A DNA stretch of 46,921 nt from Chitinophagaceae bacterium (GCA_025449645.1 JANWIY010000090.1:1-46921); one strand, 5' to 3'. Counted from the first letter of the stretch, positions 35,160 to 43,959 are shown. The notes: generated from the letters alone by a model not told the origin. Numbers and translations: made by a program.

Positions 35160-36509
35160 ATGATGAGCCTGGTCAAAAGATTCTACCTCTCCCTTTTCTT
35201 TGGCAAAAGGTTTTACCGTTTGCTTGCTGCCATTGTCTCTTTGTTTGTCATTTCTTATGGATTGCCGGTAGCATTTCAAATTGCGCAGCTTTTATTGGTG
35301 ATTTTTATTGGCGGTTGCATCATGGACTGGCTCCTTCTTTTTTTAAACCCCAAAGCTGTAACAATTAAAAGGGAGACGCCGGAAAGACTGAGCAATGGAG
35401 ACGACAATCAGCTTCAGTTGATTGCAACAAACGATTATCCTTTTCCGGTATTGCTTCTGGTGATTGATGAACTTCCTGAGCAGTTGCAGGTCCGCGATTT
35501 TCAAATTCGCGGACTCCTTCAACCGGGAGAAGAGAAAACATTTCCATATTCGATTCGTCCGAAAGAAAGAGGTGAATATGTTTTCGGAAACATCCAGGCA
35601 TATTTGAAAAGTCCTTTTGGGCTGATAGTGCGGCGAAAAACTTTTTATTCTAAACAGGAGATCAAGGTTTTTCCCAGCTTTTTACGGCTCCGGCAGTTTG
35701 AATTCCTGGCCCATATTACCGACCCGGGAAATCTGGGGTTCAAGCAGGTAAGAAAAACAGGGCATAGTCTGGAATTCGAACAGATCAGGGAGTACGTGGC
35801 CGGCGACGATATTCGCAGCATTAACTGGAAAGCCACGGGAAGAACCGGCGGTCAGCTCATGATCAACAATTATGCGGATGAAAAAAGCCAGCAGGTTTAT
35901 TGCATGATTGACAAGGGAAGGGTAATGAAAATGCCGTTCGAAGGATTGACCTTGCTGGACTACGCAGTGCATGCCACTCTTATCCTGAGCGGAGTGGCGC
36001 TGTCGAGGCAGGACAAGGCCGGACTGATCATTTTCGCGGAAAAAGGCGCAGAATTTATTCCGGCCAATCGCCGCGCCATTCAGATGAATAGCATTTTGAA
36101 TGCCCTTTATAAATTGGAGACCCGATTCCTGGAATCGGATTATGCCTTTCTGCACACGCTTATCAAAACAAGGATATCGCAGAGAAGTTTGCTGATCCTT
36201 TTTACGAACTTTGAATCCCTGAACTCCCTGGGAAGACAGTTGCCTTATTTCAGGAGTATTTCTAAAAAACATTTGCTGCTGGTCGTCTTTTTTGAAAACA
36301 CGTCTCTCAGAGCCCTGGCCGGCGGGGATGCCTCTCATATCGAAGGCCTTTATGAAAAAGTGATCGCTGAAAAATTCATCCTCGAAAAAAAACTCATCGT
36401 AAAGGAATTGCATAGATATGGCATTCATGCGCTGTTGACCGCTCCTGAGAAATTAACCGTGGATGTGGTAAATAAATACCTGCAGATCAAGGCAAGGCGC
36501 GAGATATGA
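35160..36509 (+). CDS. DUF58 domain protein, MoxR partner
   Basis: 449 residues starting at the base after the MoxR stop. The N-terminus has two closely spaced membrane helices (about 19-38 and 41-60), then the family hallmark GDDIRSINWKATGRTGGQLM near residue 213. Beyond it is a VWA-like fold segment, VYCMIDKGRVM and SRQDKAGLIIFAEK. In other bacteria DUF58 and MoxR proteins act together on envelope or cofactor assembly. Partner proteins for this one are unknown. It ends the cluster before truB. Confidence 0.88.
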   Translation: MMSLVKRFYLSLFFGKRFYRLLAAIVSLFVISYGLPVAFQIAQLLLVIFIGGCIMDWLLLFLNPKAVTIKRETPERLSNGDDNQLQLIATNDYPFPVLLLVIDELPEQLQVRDFQIRGLLQPGEEKTFPYSIRPKERGEYVFGNIQAYLKSPFGLIVRRKTFYSKQEIKVFPSFLRLRQFEFLAHITDPGNLGFKQVRKTGHSLEFEQIREYVAGDDIRSINWKATGRTGGQLMINNYADEKSQQVYCMIDKGRVMKMPFEGLTLLDYAVHATLILSGVALSRQDKAGLIIFAEKGAEFIPANRRAIQMNSILNALYKLETRFLESDYAFLHTLIKTRISQRSLLILFTNFESLNSLGRQLPYFRSISKKHLLLVVFFENTSLRALAGGDASHIEGLYEKVIAEKFILEKKLIVKELHRYGIHALLTAPEKLTVDVVNKYLQIKARREI

Positions 36510-36517
36510 TTTCTCCC

Positions 36518-36525
36518 TACATTTG
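36518..36525 (+). promoter_or_regulatory. -7 element of the truB promoter
   Basis: TACATTTG matches TAnnTTTG and ends 5 bases before the truB ATG (36531), implying a nearly leaderless transcript, as at cca. No TTTG is found at -33, so truB may also be read from the upstream operon. Confidence 0.4.
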
Positions 36526-36530
36526 ATGGT

Positions 36531-37202
36531 ATGACAGATTTGTTTGAACAGGGACAGGTTATTCTGATCAACAAGCCGATGCATCGCACTTCTGCCGATG
36601 TGGTAAAGACAATCAGGAACCTGGTGCACGTAAAAGTGGGGCATGCAGGCACACTCGATCCGCTGGCTACAGGTTTGCTGATTCTCTGTACCGGAAAATT
36701 TACAAAGAAGATCAGCGAATATATGAATCAGGAAAAGGAATATACCGGAACAATTACCCTTGGAGCAACAACAGTGTCGTATGACCTGGAAAGCGAACCT
36801 GGAAATTTCAGGGACTATTCACACATAACCGATTTTCAGATCCAGGCCGCCGCCAGGCATTTCACGGGAACAATTCTTCAGATGCCCCCCGTTTATTCTG
36901 CGATCAAAAAAAATGGTCAGCGTGCCTATGCCATGGCGAGACAGGGCAAAGAGGTCATACTGGAGCATAGAAATATTCATATTGAAACTTTCGAAATGCA
37001 ATCAAACCGCTTGCCTTTTATTGAATTTCGTGTCGTATGTTCCACAGGAACCTATATCCGAAGCCTGGCGCATGATGTGGGCGAATTGCTTGGATGCGGC
37101 GCTTATCTGAGCAAACTTTGCCGGACACGGATTGGCGAATGCAGTTTGGAAAATGCGCTCACGATGGAGCAGGCTGCAGAAAAATTCAGAATGGATAGTT
37201 GA
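36531..37202 (+). CDS. truB: tRNA pseudouridine-55 synthase
   Basis: Makes pseudouridine 55 in the T-loop of tRNAs. The 223 residues are short, without the C-terminal PUA domain. The active-site motif is VGHAGTLDPLATGLL with catalytic Asp43. QMPPVYSAIKKNGQRAYAMARQG and CSTGTYIRSLAHDVGE complete the pattern. The 3' end overlaps the convergent tamL by 17 bases. Confidence 0.95.
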   Translation: MTDLFEQGQVILINKPMHRTSADVVKTIRNLVHVKVGHAGTLDPLATGLLILCTGKFTKKISEYMNQEKEYTGTITLGATTVSYDLESEPGNFRDYSHITDFQIQAAARHFTGTILQMPPVYSAIKKNGQRAYAMARQGKEVILEHRNIHIETFEMQSNRLPFIEFRVVCSTGTYIRSLAHDVGELLGCGAYLSKLCRTRIGECSLENALTMEQAAEKFRMDS

Positions 37203-39564
37203 TGCCCAGCTGAAGTTGGCCACTTCCGAGCTGCAATTTATAAAACCACTGGTCGGGGTTTTCAATGCGTTGCGGGTCACGTACTTTATAGGCCCAGTCC
37301 AGGCGGATCAGAAAATAATTAAAATCCACCCGCAGGCCGGTGCCAACGTCTATAGCAAATTCCTTATAAAAGCGGTTCAGTTGGAAATCGCTTCCTTTAG
37401 CGAGAGTACTCGTATCGATCGGTGTCCAGTTCCAGATATTTCCTATATCTGTAAAAAAGGCACTCCGGAATTTATAGCCAAACAGCGTTCCCAGCAAAAA
37501 CCGGTATTCCACATTCCCTTCCAATTTAATATCTCCGAAACGGAGATCAACATTTACATAAGGCGTGTCACTATAAAATTTGGATGAGCCAAGGCCCAGC
37601 TGCCTCACCTGCCATGCACGCATACTGTTAGGGCCTCCGGCGAAATATGCCTTAAAGAAAGGAAGCGTGGTTTCACGAGCGTCAGTGCTGGTTTTCCCAT
37701 ATGAATATCCTGCTCCTCCGTATGCGCGGAAGACCAGCTGGGTCTTACCATAGTCAATATTGTGCCTGAATTCCAATTCGCCCTTGACATAACGGAATAG
37801 CGGTCCTTCATCCAGGGAGCTGATAAACCCCAATAGAGCCCCGCTTTCTTCAAAACCGGCAAGGAAATAATTGGTGATATTTCTTTTGGTATGTACAGAA
37901 TTGTAGGCAAACTGCTCACCGATCACCAAACCCGGACGGAAAGCAAGCTTGAGCGAGGGATTGGCCGCAAGTATTGTATTTAGACTGTCAGTCAGTGTCT
38001 CTGTCGTATATTCAATATTCAGGGGTTTCCAGAGAAAAGTGTGTGTTGAATTGATATTCAGCTCTCCTTCCGAATGCTGACGAACTTTGGACCATTGCCA
38101 TCCGAAAGAACCGTCGATAGAGCGAAGTTTATAAAGCGCTCTGAGGTCGGTATAAGAAGCACTCACGTTGATCAGGCTCTGCGCCGCACGGTATTTTTCA
38201 TCATGCCAGATCGAAAATGGAGCTATGATCCGCGGAATGGTAATGGTATGTGATAAGCTTGCAAGTTCCGTTTGAATGAAGTTTGATCCCAATTCAACGC
38301 CACCCCTCAGATTGGTATTGGTCTGAACCGATTGTTTGAAAACATTTCTGTTTTGAAGCCCGAAATTGAGTCCCGTGCCAAATAAGTTGGTTGTTGTTAC
38401 AATATCATTCACGTTCCTGCTGGCTTCCAGGTCAACAGATAATTTTTGCTTTTTAGCCGGGTACATGCGCAGGGTAAGATCGAGCAGAGAATCCGCCATC
38501 GCCGATTTCTGAAAATCAAAATTATTGTATTGCCAGGCCGGCAACTGGCTCAGCCGGTTGGACGTGCGGTAATAGTTATCCTGCCGATATTCACTTCCGG
38601 GATTCAAATAAATATTATTTGCGAGAAATTTAAGCTTGAATTTATTCGTTCGCGAAATGAATTCTATGTTCCGGATTTTTGTGGTATCCGTCTTAACCAA
38701 TGACGTATCTTCTATCAACGGCTGATCAGGATAAACGGTTACGTTGCCGATATAATATTTCATCAGGTGACTGGAATCCCGGTTATTTCTCTGCTTAATG
38801 GTGACGCTGATGGTGGGGTTTTCTTTCTTCAGTTTGAGTTTTTCCATTAACTCAGCCTGTTCCAGCGGATCAAGGGAGGGATCGATCAGGGCTGCAAAAA
38901 CTGTATCCTGTTCTGCAAACAGATCGTCTTTTGTAAAACGGTAATACCCGTGATTGCGAAAACTGTCTACCAGGCGATTGATTTCTGTGAGCACCATCTG
39001 TCTGGAATAAGGTTTGCCTTTTTTAAGCGCAGACTGGGATCGCGAATCCAGGGTCAATTTCTGCAGCTCCGGGGTTATCAGTTCATAACCAACCGAATCA
39101 AAAATTAATTGTTTGCCAGGCCTTACCAGAAAGTTCACGGTAACGCGTTGCTCTTTATGAAAAGTGTCAATTATTACAGTGTCCTGAATTAAGGGTGAAT
39201 AATAACCGTTGGCGTTCAATAATGCATTCATAAAGGCAATCGATCGGCCGAGGTTCAGGGAATCATACACCGGCGGGTGTGACAGCTTTTTATAAATGAC
39301 ATGGAAATGATGCCAGGGCCAGTCAAATGCGGTAACGGTTTTTGACTGCAGGCTATCATCCAGTTGACTTTCCAGTCGAAGCTGAAGATCCTGCCGCTGA
39401 TCGGTCTTCATGTCTCCCGCCACCTTTATATTTGTTTTGTAAACGAATGGTTTCCCTTTTGGGAAGTCTCGTGGTACGCGGCAGGAAAAAAGCACAAAAA
39501 AGAGGATCGCAGGAACGATTGCAGGGCTGATCAGTGATGCTGTAACTTGCCGGCAATATGACAT
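37186..39564 (-). CDS. tamL: TamL: BamA/TamA-family outer membrane protein with a lipoprotein anchor
   Basis: 792 residues from an ATG at 39564 (MSYCRQVTASLISPAIV); a TTG at 39573 is in frame but weaker. The signal ends FVLFSC, with Cys28 in a lipobox, so the protein is probably lipidated at its N-terminus. This is the feature that defines TamL of Bacteroidota versus BamA/TamA. POTRA-like segments fill about 45-400 and a C-terminal 16-strand-type barrel follows, with FAGGPNSMRAWQVRQLG and a C-terminal Phe. TamL with TamB is thought to help outer-membrane biogenesis; tamB is not in this window. Confidence 0.85.
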   Translation of the reverse strand: MSYCRQVTASLISPAIVPAILFFVLFSCRVPRDFPKGKPFVYKTNIKVAGDMKTDQRQDLQLRLESQLDDSLQSKTVTAFDWPWHHFHVIYKKLSHPPVYDSLNLGRSIAFMNALLNANGYYSPLIQDTVIIDTFHKEQRVTVNFLVRPGKQLIFDSVGYELITPELQKLTLDSRSQSALKKGKPYSRQMVLTEINRLVDSFRNHGYYRFTKDDLFAEQDTVFAALIDPSLDPLEQAELMEKLKLKKENPTISVTIKQRNNRDSSHLMKYYIGNVTVYPDQPLIEDTSLVKTDTTKIRNIEFISRTNKFKLKFLANNIYLNPGSEYRQDNYYRTSNRLSQLPAWQYNNFDFQKSAMADSLLDLTLRMYPAKKQKLSVDLEASRNVNDIVTTTNLFGTGLNFGLQNRNVFKQSVQTNTNLRGGVELGSNFIQTELASLSHTITIPRIIAPFSIWHDEKYRAAQSLINVSASYTDLRALYKLRSIDGSFGWQWSKVRQHSEGELNINSTHTFLWKPLNIEYTTETLTDSLNTILAANPSLKLAFRPGLVIGEQFAYNSVHTKRNITNYFLAGFEESGALLGFISSLDEGPLFRYVKGELEFRHNIDYGKTQLVFRAYGGAGYSYGKTSTDARETTLPFFKAYFAGGPNSMRAWQVRQLGLGSSKFYSDTPYVNVDLRFGDIKLEGNVEYRFLLGTLFGYKFRSAFFTDIGNIWNWTPIDTSTLAKGSDFQLNRFYKEFAIDVGTGLRVDFNYFLIRLDWAYKVRDPQRIENPDQWFYKLQLGSGQLQLGINYPF

Positions 39565-39584
39565 AGAATTCAAACGGGAAACCG

Positions 39585-40325
39585 ATGCTTGTAAAATCGC
39601 AGGTCAAATATATCCAAAGTTTGGGCCACAAAAAATTCCGGGACGCAGACGGGGTCTTTGTTGCAGAAGGTTCCAAGATTGTGGCGGAGTTGCTGCAAGC
39701 CGACCATATTGAGCTCATTCAAATCTATGCTACAAGGGAATGGCTTCTTGAAAATCAATTCCTGTTAGCCGGCATGAAAGCTCCTGTTGAAATTGAATCT
39801 AAAGAATTGGAAAGGATCTCGTTTTTGACTACACCCAACCAGGTGTTGGGTATTTTCCGCAAACCTGTGTTCTCCTTTGCGGAGGAACCGGGAGGCGTTA
39901 CACTGTTGCTCGACAATATTCAGGATCCTGGGAATATGGGAACACTGATACGCACGGCTGATTGGTTTGGGGTGCGCAGAATTGTTTGCAGCACGGAAAC
40001 CGCTGACGTATTTAATCCGAAAGTCGTTCAGTCTTCGATGGGCAGTATCGCCAGAGTGGAAGTATTGTACACGGACCTGAAAGAGTATATAAATGGCCGC
40101 CCCGGCACGCCTTGTTATGCAGCTGCGCTTGATGGAGAAGTCCTGGAACAAAACCGGCGCATGTCGAAGTTCATGTTGCTTGTCGGTAACGAATCCCGGG
40201 GAATCCGTCAGGAGTTGTCCGGTCTTGCCCAACGCCGCATCCGCATTCCACGCAAAGGATCAGCGGAATCACTGAATGTTGCGGTGGCTACGGGCATTAT
40301 CCTGTTCATGATGCAGGAGGTTTAA
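39585..40325 (+). CDS. SpoU/TrmH-family RNA 2'-O-methyltransferase
   Basis: SPOUT methyltransferase of 246 residues. The N-terminal RNA-binding part contains KFRDADGVFVAEGSKIV. Knotted-domain motif 1 is DNIQDPGNMGTLIRTADWFGV, with Asn117 and Arg123; motif 2 is LLVGNESRGI and motif 3 is IPRKGSAESLNVAVATG. The target is probably rRNA or tRNA and cannot be named from sequence. It is divergent from tamL with only 20 bases between starts, and overlaps the convergent permease gene by 4 bases. Confidence 0.9.
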   Translation: MLVKSQVKYIQSLGHKKFRDADGVFVAEGSKIVAELLQADHIELIQIYATREWLLENQFLLAGMKAPVEIESKELERISFLTTPNQVLGIFRKPVFSFAEEPGGVTLLLDNIQDPGNMGTLIRTADWFGVRRIVCSTETADVFNPKVVQSSMGSIARVEVLYTDLKEYINGRPGTPCYAAALDGEVLEQNRRMSKFMLLVGNESRGIRQELSGLAQRRIRIPRKGSAESLNVAVATGIILFMMQEV

Positions 40326-41554
40326 TCGAACCGCATCGCATTGACCGGCGTCAGCCTGCGGATAATAAAAAAGCTGGGGATAAGCAGGATGGCAAAGCAA
40401 ATCACAAAACTGCCCAGATTAATCCATACGATCTGCTGCCAGCTTATTTTTACTGCTGCCGTGGCAATAAAATAGGAATCTTCTGGCAGCGTGATGAATC
40501 CATACCGTTGCTGGAGCCAACAGACCAGCAAGCCGAACCCATTTCCAAGTAACAATCCGCCGAATGTGATCATTGCGCCATGGATAAGAAAAATCTGCTG
40601 AATTGTTTTATCCGGTGATCCAAGCGATTTTAACAGGCCGATCATGTGTGTTCTTTCAAGCAATAGGATGATCAGGCAGGTGACCAGATTTAATATAGCT
40701 ACCAGGATCATGATGGTGATAACGATCGGTATCGTTGTATTCTGAAGATTGAGCCAGTCAAAGATATTTTCATAGATTTCCGCAATGGAACGGCTGTTCC
40801 AGCCTGGCGGAAGTTTATAAAAAATGCGATTGCTGACGGAGTCGGCCATTTTATAATCTTTAATGAATACTTCATAGCCGCCGATTTCATTTGGTTGCCA
40901 GTTGTTCAGGCGCTGGATGAGCCGGATATCGACAAGGGCATTGACCCGGTCATAATCTTCAATCCCTGTTTTAAAGATCCCCGCCACTTTCATCGGACGC
41001 ACTCGACGCGTTCCGTCAGGTTGGATAAAATAGGTGAATAATCTGTCCCCGGTATGAAGATTGAGCTTGTCGGCAGTGTAGGAAGAAAGGTTGATCTCAT
41101 TGCTATAGGCCGTATCAGGAAAACGTATCCAACGACCCGATTTCAGAAATTCCTGAAGGTGCTCAAAATCATAACTGCTGCTGATTCCTTTCAGAAGCAG
41201 GCCCTCAAAACTTTCAGGTCCTTTTACAATAGCATATTTGGTAGCGAATGGTTGTACGATGGCCACTTCGGGATCTGTCCGGATAGCGTTGATCACAGTG
41301 TCATTTTCAGCAATCGGCTGCTCTTCTGCAATATCCACCTTCTCTGGTTCGAAGTGCTGCACCCGGATATGCCCCGAAAAACCGTACATTTTCTGTGCAA
41401 CGGCATTCTGGAATCCCTGGGTAAAGGCCATCGTGAGGATCATGGCCATGACACTGATTGCAGTGGCTGCAACGGCAAGCCGAATGATAAACCGGGAAAA
41501 AGAATGCTGCCTGTTAAAAGCAATTCTGAGGGCTATAAAGGAAGAAAGGTTCAA
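40322..41554 (-). CDS. LolC/LolE-like ABC transporter permease
   Basis: Inner-membrane permease of the lipoprotein-release type. It has 410 residues with the four-helix MacB/LolE layout: helix 1 at about 22-45, a large periplasmic domain (about 50-270), and helices 2-4 in the C-terminal third. The last 35 residues (PSFFIIRRLTPVNAMRFD) end with the conserved RRLxPxxAMRxD. The start seems to be TTG at 41554 (MNLSSFIALRIAF); no in-frame ATG precedes it. The ATPase partner LolD is not in the window. Lipoprotein release is inferred from family membership. Confidence 0.85.
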   Translation of the reverse strand: MNLSSFIALRIAFNRQHSFSRFIIRLAVAATAISVMAMILTMAFTQGFQNAVAQKMYGFSGHIRVQHFEPEKVDIAEEQPIAENDTVINAIRTDPEVAIVQPFATKYAIVKGPESFEGLLLKGISSSYDFEHLQEFLKSGRWIRFPDTAYSNEINLSSYTADKLNLHTGDRLFTYFIQPDGTRRVRPMKVAGIFKTGIEDYDRVNALVDIRLIQRLNNWQPNEIGGYEVFIKDYKMADSVSNRIFYKLPPGWNSRSIAEIYENIFDWLNLQNTTIPIVITIMILVAILNLVTCLIILLLERTHMIGLLKSLGSPDKTIQQIFLIHGAMITFGGLLLGNGFGLLVCWLQQRYGFITLPEDSYFIATAAVKISWQQIVWINLGSFVICFAILLIPSFFIIRRLTPVNAMRFD

Positions 41555-41647
41555 TAAGCATGCATTTTCCGGTCAAAAATAGACTTCCCGCTGGTTACGG
41601 AAAAGTTTTTTAACGAATTGCACTATCATTGCAATAAGAAAACTAAA

Positions 41648-42919
41648 ATGAAATACCTGTTGATTCTATTGACGGTTTGGATTTGCGGCTCGATTGAAGC
41701 GCAGTCGCCGGACTCCATTTATGTGCCCAATATTCATTCTGCCCAATTGTACCAGCGTGGTAATCAGCTTGCCTATCCGGTGATTACCCTGAGCGGCACT
41801 CAAAAACTCGATCTCGAGTTCGACGACCTGGATGCAAACGTGAAGAATTATTTTTATACTTATCAATTATGTAACGCGGATTGGACGCCGGTTCAATTAA
41901 GCAGCTTTGATTATATCCGGGGGTTTGCACAGAATCCCATTACCGAATATCATTATTCTTCTGTTGCATTGACCCGGTACACACATTACCGCGCATTGCT
42001 GCCGGACCAGAATTCTTCGATCATCCATTCGGGGAATTATATATTGAAAATTTTTTTGGATAACGATACTTCCAAATTAGTTTTTACAAAAAGATTCCTG
42101 GTTGAGGAAAATGCAGCTACTATTTCAGCCCAGTTCCTTCAGCCTTTGAATCCGCAGCTGGCACAAATCTGTCAAAAATTACAATTCACGGTAAATGGCG
42201 GATCGCTGGTTCTTATCAATCCTTTCCAGCAGCTGAAAGTGGTGGTGCTGCAGAATCACCGATGGGACAATGCTATATATATTGACAGACCTTCATTTTT
42301 TTCTGGAAACAGCTTTGAATACAACAGTGACGATGTGCCTGTATTTCCTGGCGGGAAGCAGTGGCGATGGATCGATCTCGAGAGTTTCCGGTATCAAAGC
42401 GACCGGGTGGCGAAGGCAGATTACCTGCCGCAAAGCACCAGCATCTTTGTAAAACCGGATGCTGACCGTTCCAGGCAGGCTTATTATTATTATGCGGACT
42501 ACAATGGCGCATATATTATCAAGACGACAGAAAGTATTAATCCTTCCTGGCAGGGTGATTATGCCCAGGTTAAATTCAGTTTTGTACCACCCGATAATGC
42601 GCCGATCCCCGATCAGGATATTTATTTGTTCGGCATGCTGACAGGATATAAACTCAATGATGAGACCCGGCTCACTTTTAATGCAGAAAAAGCTGTTTAC
42701 GAAGGATCAGCCTTTCTCAAAATGGGATATTATAATTACGCTTACGTTACTGTGAATAAAAATGACCCGAATGCCAAAGCTTCATTTGAATTCACGGAAG
42801 GAAATCATTTTGAAACGGAGAATGACTATCTTATTCTCGTCTATTATCGCAGCATGGGGGGCCGCGCCGATCAGCTTGTGGGGATGTATAGTTTGAATAC
42901 ATTGAATTCGGGACAATGA
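41648..42919 (+). CDS. DUF5103 / type IX secretion plug-like protein
   Basis: 423 residues from the ATG at 41648, with signal peptide MKYLLILLTVWICGSIEAQ. The body matches the DUF5103 family, including NVKNYFYTYQLCNADWTP, SSFDYIRGFAQNPITEYHYS and the later PDNAPIPDQDIYLFGMLTGY. This family includes the plug that closes the empty SprA translocon in type IX secretion. By family it is probably periplasmic or outer-membrane associated. Its stop is directly followed by a heptamer inverted repeat. No other T9SS gene is in the window. Confidence 0.8.
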   Translation: MKYLLILLTVWICGSIEAQSPDSIYVPNIHSAQLYQRGNQLAYPVITLSGTQKLDLEFDDLDANVKNYFYTYQLCNADWTPVQLSSFDYIRGFAQNPITEYHYSSVALTRYTHYRALLPDQNSSIIHSGNYILKIFLDNDTSKLVFTKRFLVEENAATISAQFLQPLNPQLAQICQKLQFTVNGGSLVLINPFQQLKVVVLQNHRWDNAIYIDRPSFFSGNSFEYNSDDVPVFPGGKQWRWIDLESFRYQSDRVAKADYLPQSTSIFVKPDADRSRQAYYYYADYNGAYIIKTTESINPSWQGDYAQVKFSFVPPDNAPIPDQDIYLFGMLTGYKLNDETRLTFNAEKAVYEGSAFLKMGYYNYAYVTVNKNDPNAKASFEFTEGNHFETENDYLILVYYRSMGGRADQLVGMYSLNTLNSGQ

Positions 42920-43028
42920 GGTTGATGGTTGATGGTTGATGGTTGATGGGCTGGTGCCTATTTAAGTACACTTTTGGAATTCTGGTTCGGTATTGCACAT
43001 AAAGTCCATCAACCATCAACCATCAACC
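42920..43028 (+). repeat. Inverted GGTTGAT heptamer repeat upstream of the SRP RNA
   Basis: Four exact GGTTGAT units (42920-42947) begin at the base after the DUF5103-gene stop. Three exact reverse-complement units, ATCAACC (43008-43028), follow after a loop of about 60 bases. Arm copy numbers differ, four against three. This is the same family as 15057-15123, but here it lies between a protein gene and an RNA gene. Confidence 0.9.
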
Positions 43029-43033
43029 CCATA

Positions 43034-43065
43034 TTTCCTCTCTTACCTCATTTGTCTTACCTTTG
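43034..43065 (+). promoter_or_regulatory. Promoter of the SRP RNA gene
   Basis: TTTC at 43034-43037 (one mismatch from TTTG), 20 bases, then TACCTTTG at 43058-43065. The start would fall right at the first paired bases of the RNA (43070). Confidence 0.7.
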
Positions 43066-43069
43066 CAGC

Positions 43070-43163
43070 GGCAAGTCTTATACGACCAGCTCCTGCTGAA
43101 TCCCCCAGGGCCGGAAGGCAGCAAGGGTAGGTGGTCGTAGCGGTGCGATGTAAGTAACTTGCC
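43070..43163 (+). ncRNA. ffs: Signal recognition particle RNA (4.5S type)
   Basis: The RNA scaffold of SRP, which binds Ffh and directs nascent membrane proteins to SecYEG. The conserved apical helix 8 loop CCGGAAGGCAGCAAGGG is present at about 43111-43127, and the ends pair through GGCAAG (43070-43075) and CTTGCC (43158-43163). At about 94 bases it has the small bacterial form without an Alu domain. A T-rich stretch follows for termination. It lies between a heptamer hairpin and the transaldolase gene. Confidence 0.9.
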
Positions 43164-43203
43164 ATTTTTATTTTATTCCTTTCAACTTGTATAAAATTAT
43201 CGT

Positions 43204-43857
43204 ATGAAGTTTTTTATTGACACTGCAAACCTTGCCCAGATCAAGGAACTCAACGATCTGGGCATACTGGATGGGGTCACCACCAACCCATCGCTGATGG
43301 CGAAAGAAGGCATCCGGGGAGAAGAAAATATCATCCAGCACTACAAGACCATTTCCGATCTCGTGAAAGGGGACGTAAGTGCGGAAGTCATATCTACTGA
43401 TTTTGACGGCATCATTGCCGAAGGAAAGAAACTGGCAAAAATCAATTCGAATATTATAGTTAAGGTTCCCATGATCAAAGAAGGCGTAAAAGCCATGAAG
43501 TGGTTTACAGACAATAATATAAGAACAAATTGCACACTTGTTTTCTCTGCCGGGCAGGCGATCCTGGCTGCAAAGGCCGGTGCCAAATATGTTTCTCCCT
43601 TTATCGGGAGAATTGACGACAGCAATTGGGATGGCGTACAGCTGATCGAGCAGATTGCCAATATTTATGCCATTCAGGGTTATGAAACCGAGATCCTGGC
43701 AGCATCCATCCGGAGTTCCCTGCATATTGTTCAATGTGCCGAGGCCGGAGCCGATGTCGTGACCTCACCACTGGAACCCATCCTGGGGCTGCTCAAACAT
43801 CCGTTAACAGATATCGGACTCGCTAAATTCCTCTCAGATGCAAAGGGGGCCAAATAA
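43204..43857 (+). CDS. Transaldolase / fructose-6-phosphate aldolase-like protein
   Basis: Class I aldolase of the small transaldolase/FSA subfamily. The 217 residues have the Schiff-base lysine at Lys87 (IIVKVPM). [31 protein letters not shown] at the start and [14 protein letters not shown] are typical, and [24 protein letters not shown] is near the end. The active enzyme could be a transaldolase of the pentose phosphate pathway or an F6P aldolase; the sequence alone does not decide. It starts about 40 bases after the SRP RNA. Confidence 0.9.
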   Translation: MKFFIDTANLAQIKELNDLGILDGVTTNPSLMAKEGIRGEENIIQHYKTISDLVKGDVSAEVISTDFDGIIAEGKKLAKINSNIIVKVPMIKEGVKAMKWFTDNNIRTNCTLVFSAGQAILAAKAGAKYVSPFIGRIDDSNWDGVQLIEQIANIYAIQGYETEILAASIRSSLHIVQCAEAGADVVTSPLEPILGLLKHPLTDIGLAKFLSDAKGAK

Positions 43858-43864
43858 GAATAAT

Positions 43865-43895
43865 TTTGGCAAGTGCTTCCGGCCAGTTATTTTTG
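43865..43895 (+). promoter_or_regulatory. Promoter of the his operon
   Basis: TTTG at 43865-43868, 19 bases, then TATTTTTG at 43888-43895, a full match to the Bacteroidota housekeeping promoter. Transcription would start a few bases before the leader-peptide ATG (43909). Confidence 0.75.
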
Positions 43896-43908
43896 CGTCG
43901 TATAAATC

Positions 43909-43959
43909 ATGAAGATTTTCTTAACTATACATCATCATCATACCTTGCCTAACCGGTAG
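43909..43959 (+). CDS. hisL: His operon leader peptide
   Basis: A 16-residue frame, MKIFLTIHHHHTLPNR, ends in TAG. Four consecutive CAT codons for histidine occupy 43930-43941. It lies between the his promoter and a strong terminator, just upstream of hisG. Shortage of charged tRNA-His would stall a ribosome at the CAT run. As in proteobacterial his leaders, that would open the first RNA hairpin and favour readthrough. The frame was found by reading the spacer directly. Coding is inferred from the His run and its surroundings. Confidence 0.88.
   Translation: MKIFLTIHHHHTLPNR

Noticed and set aside
43204-43857. Assigning the enzyme strictly as fructose-6-phosphate aldolase
   Set aside because: Small transaldolases and FSA share the catalytic lysine and overall pattern; the sequence read here does not separate them.
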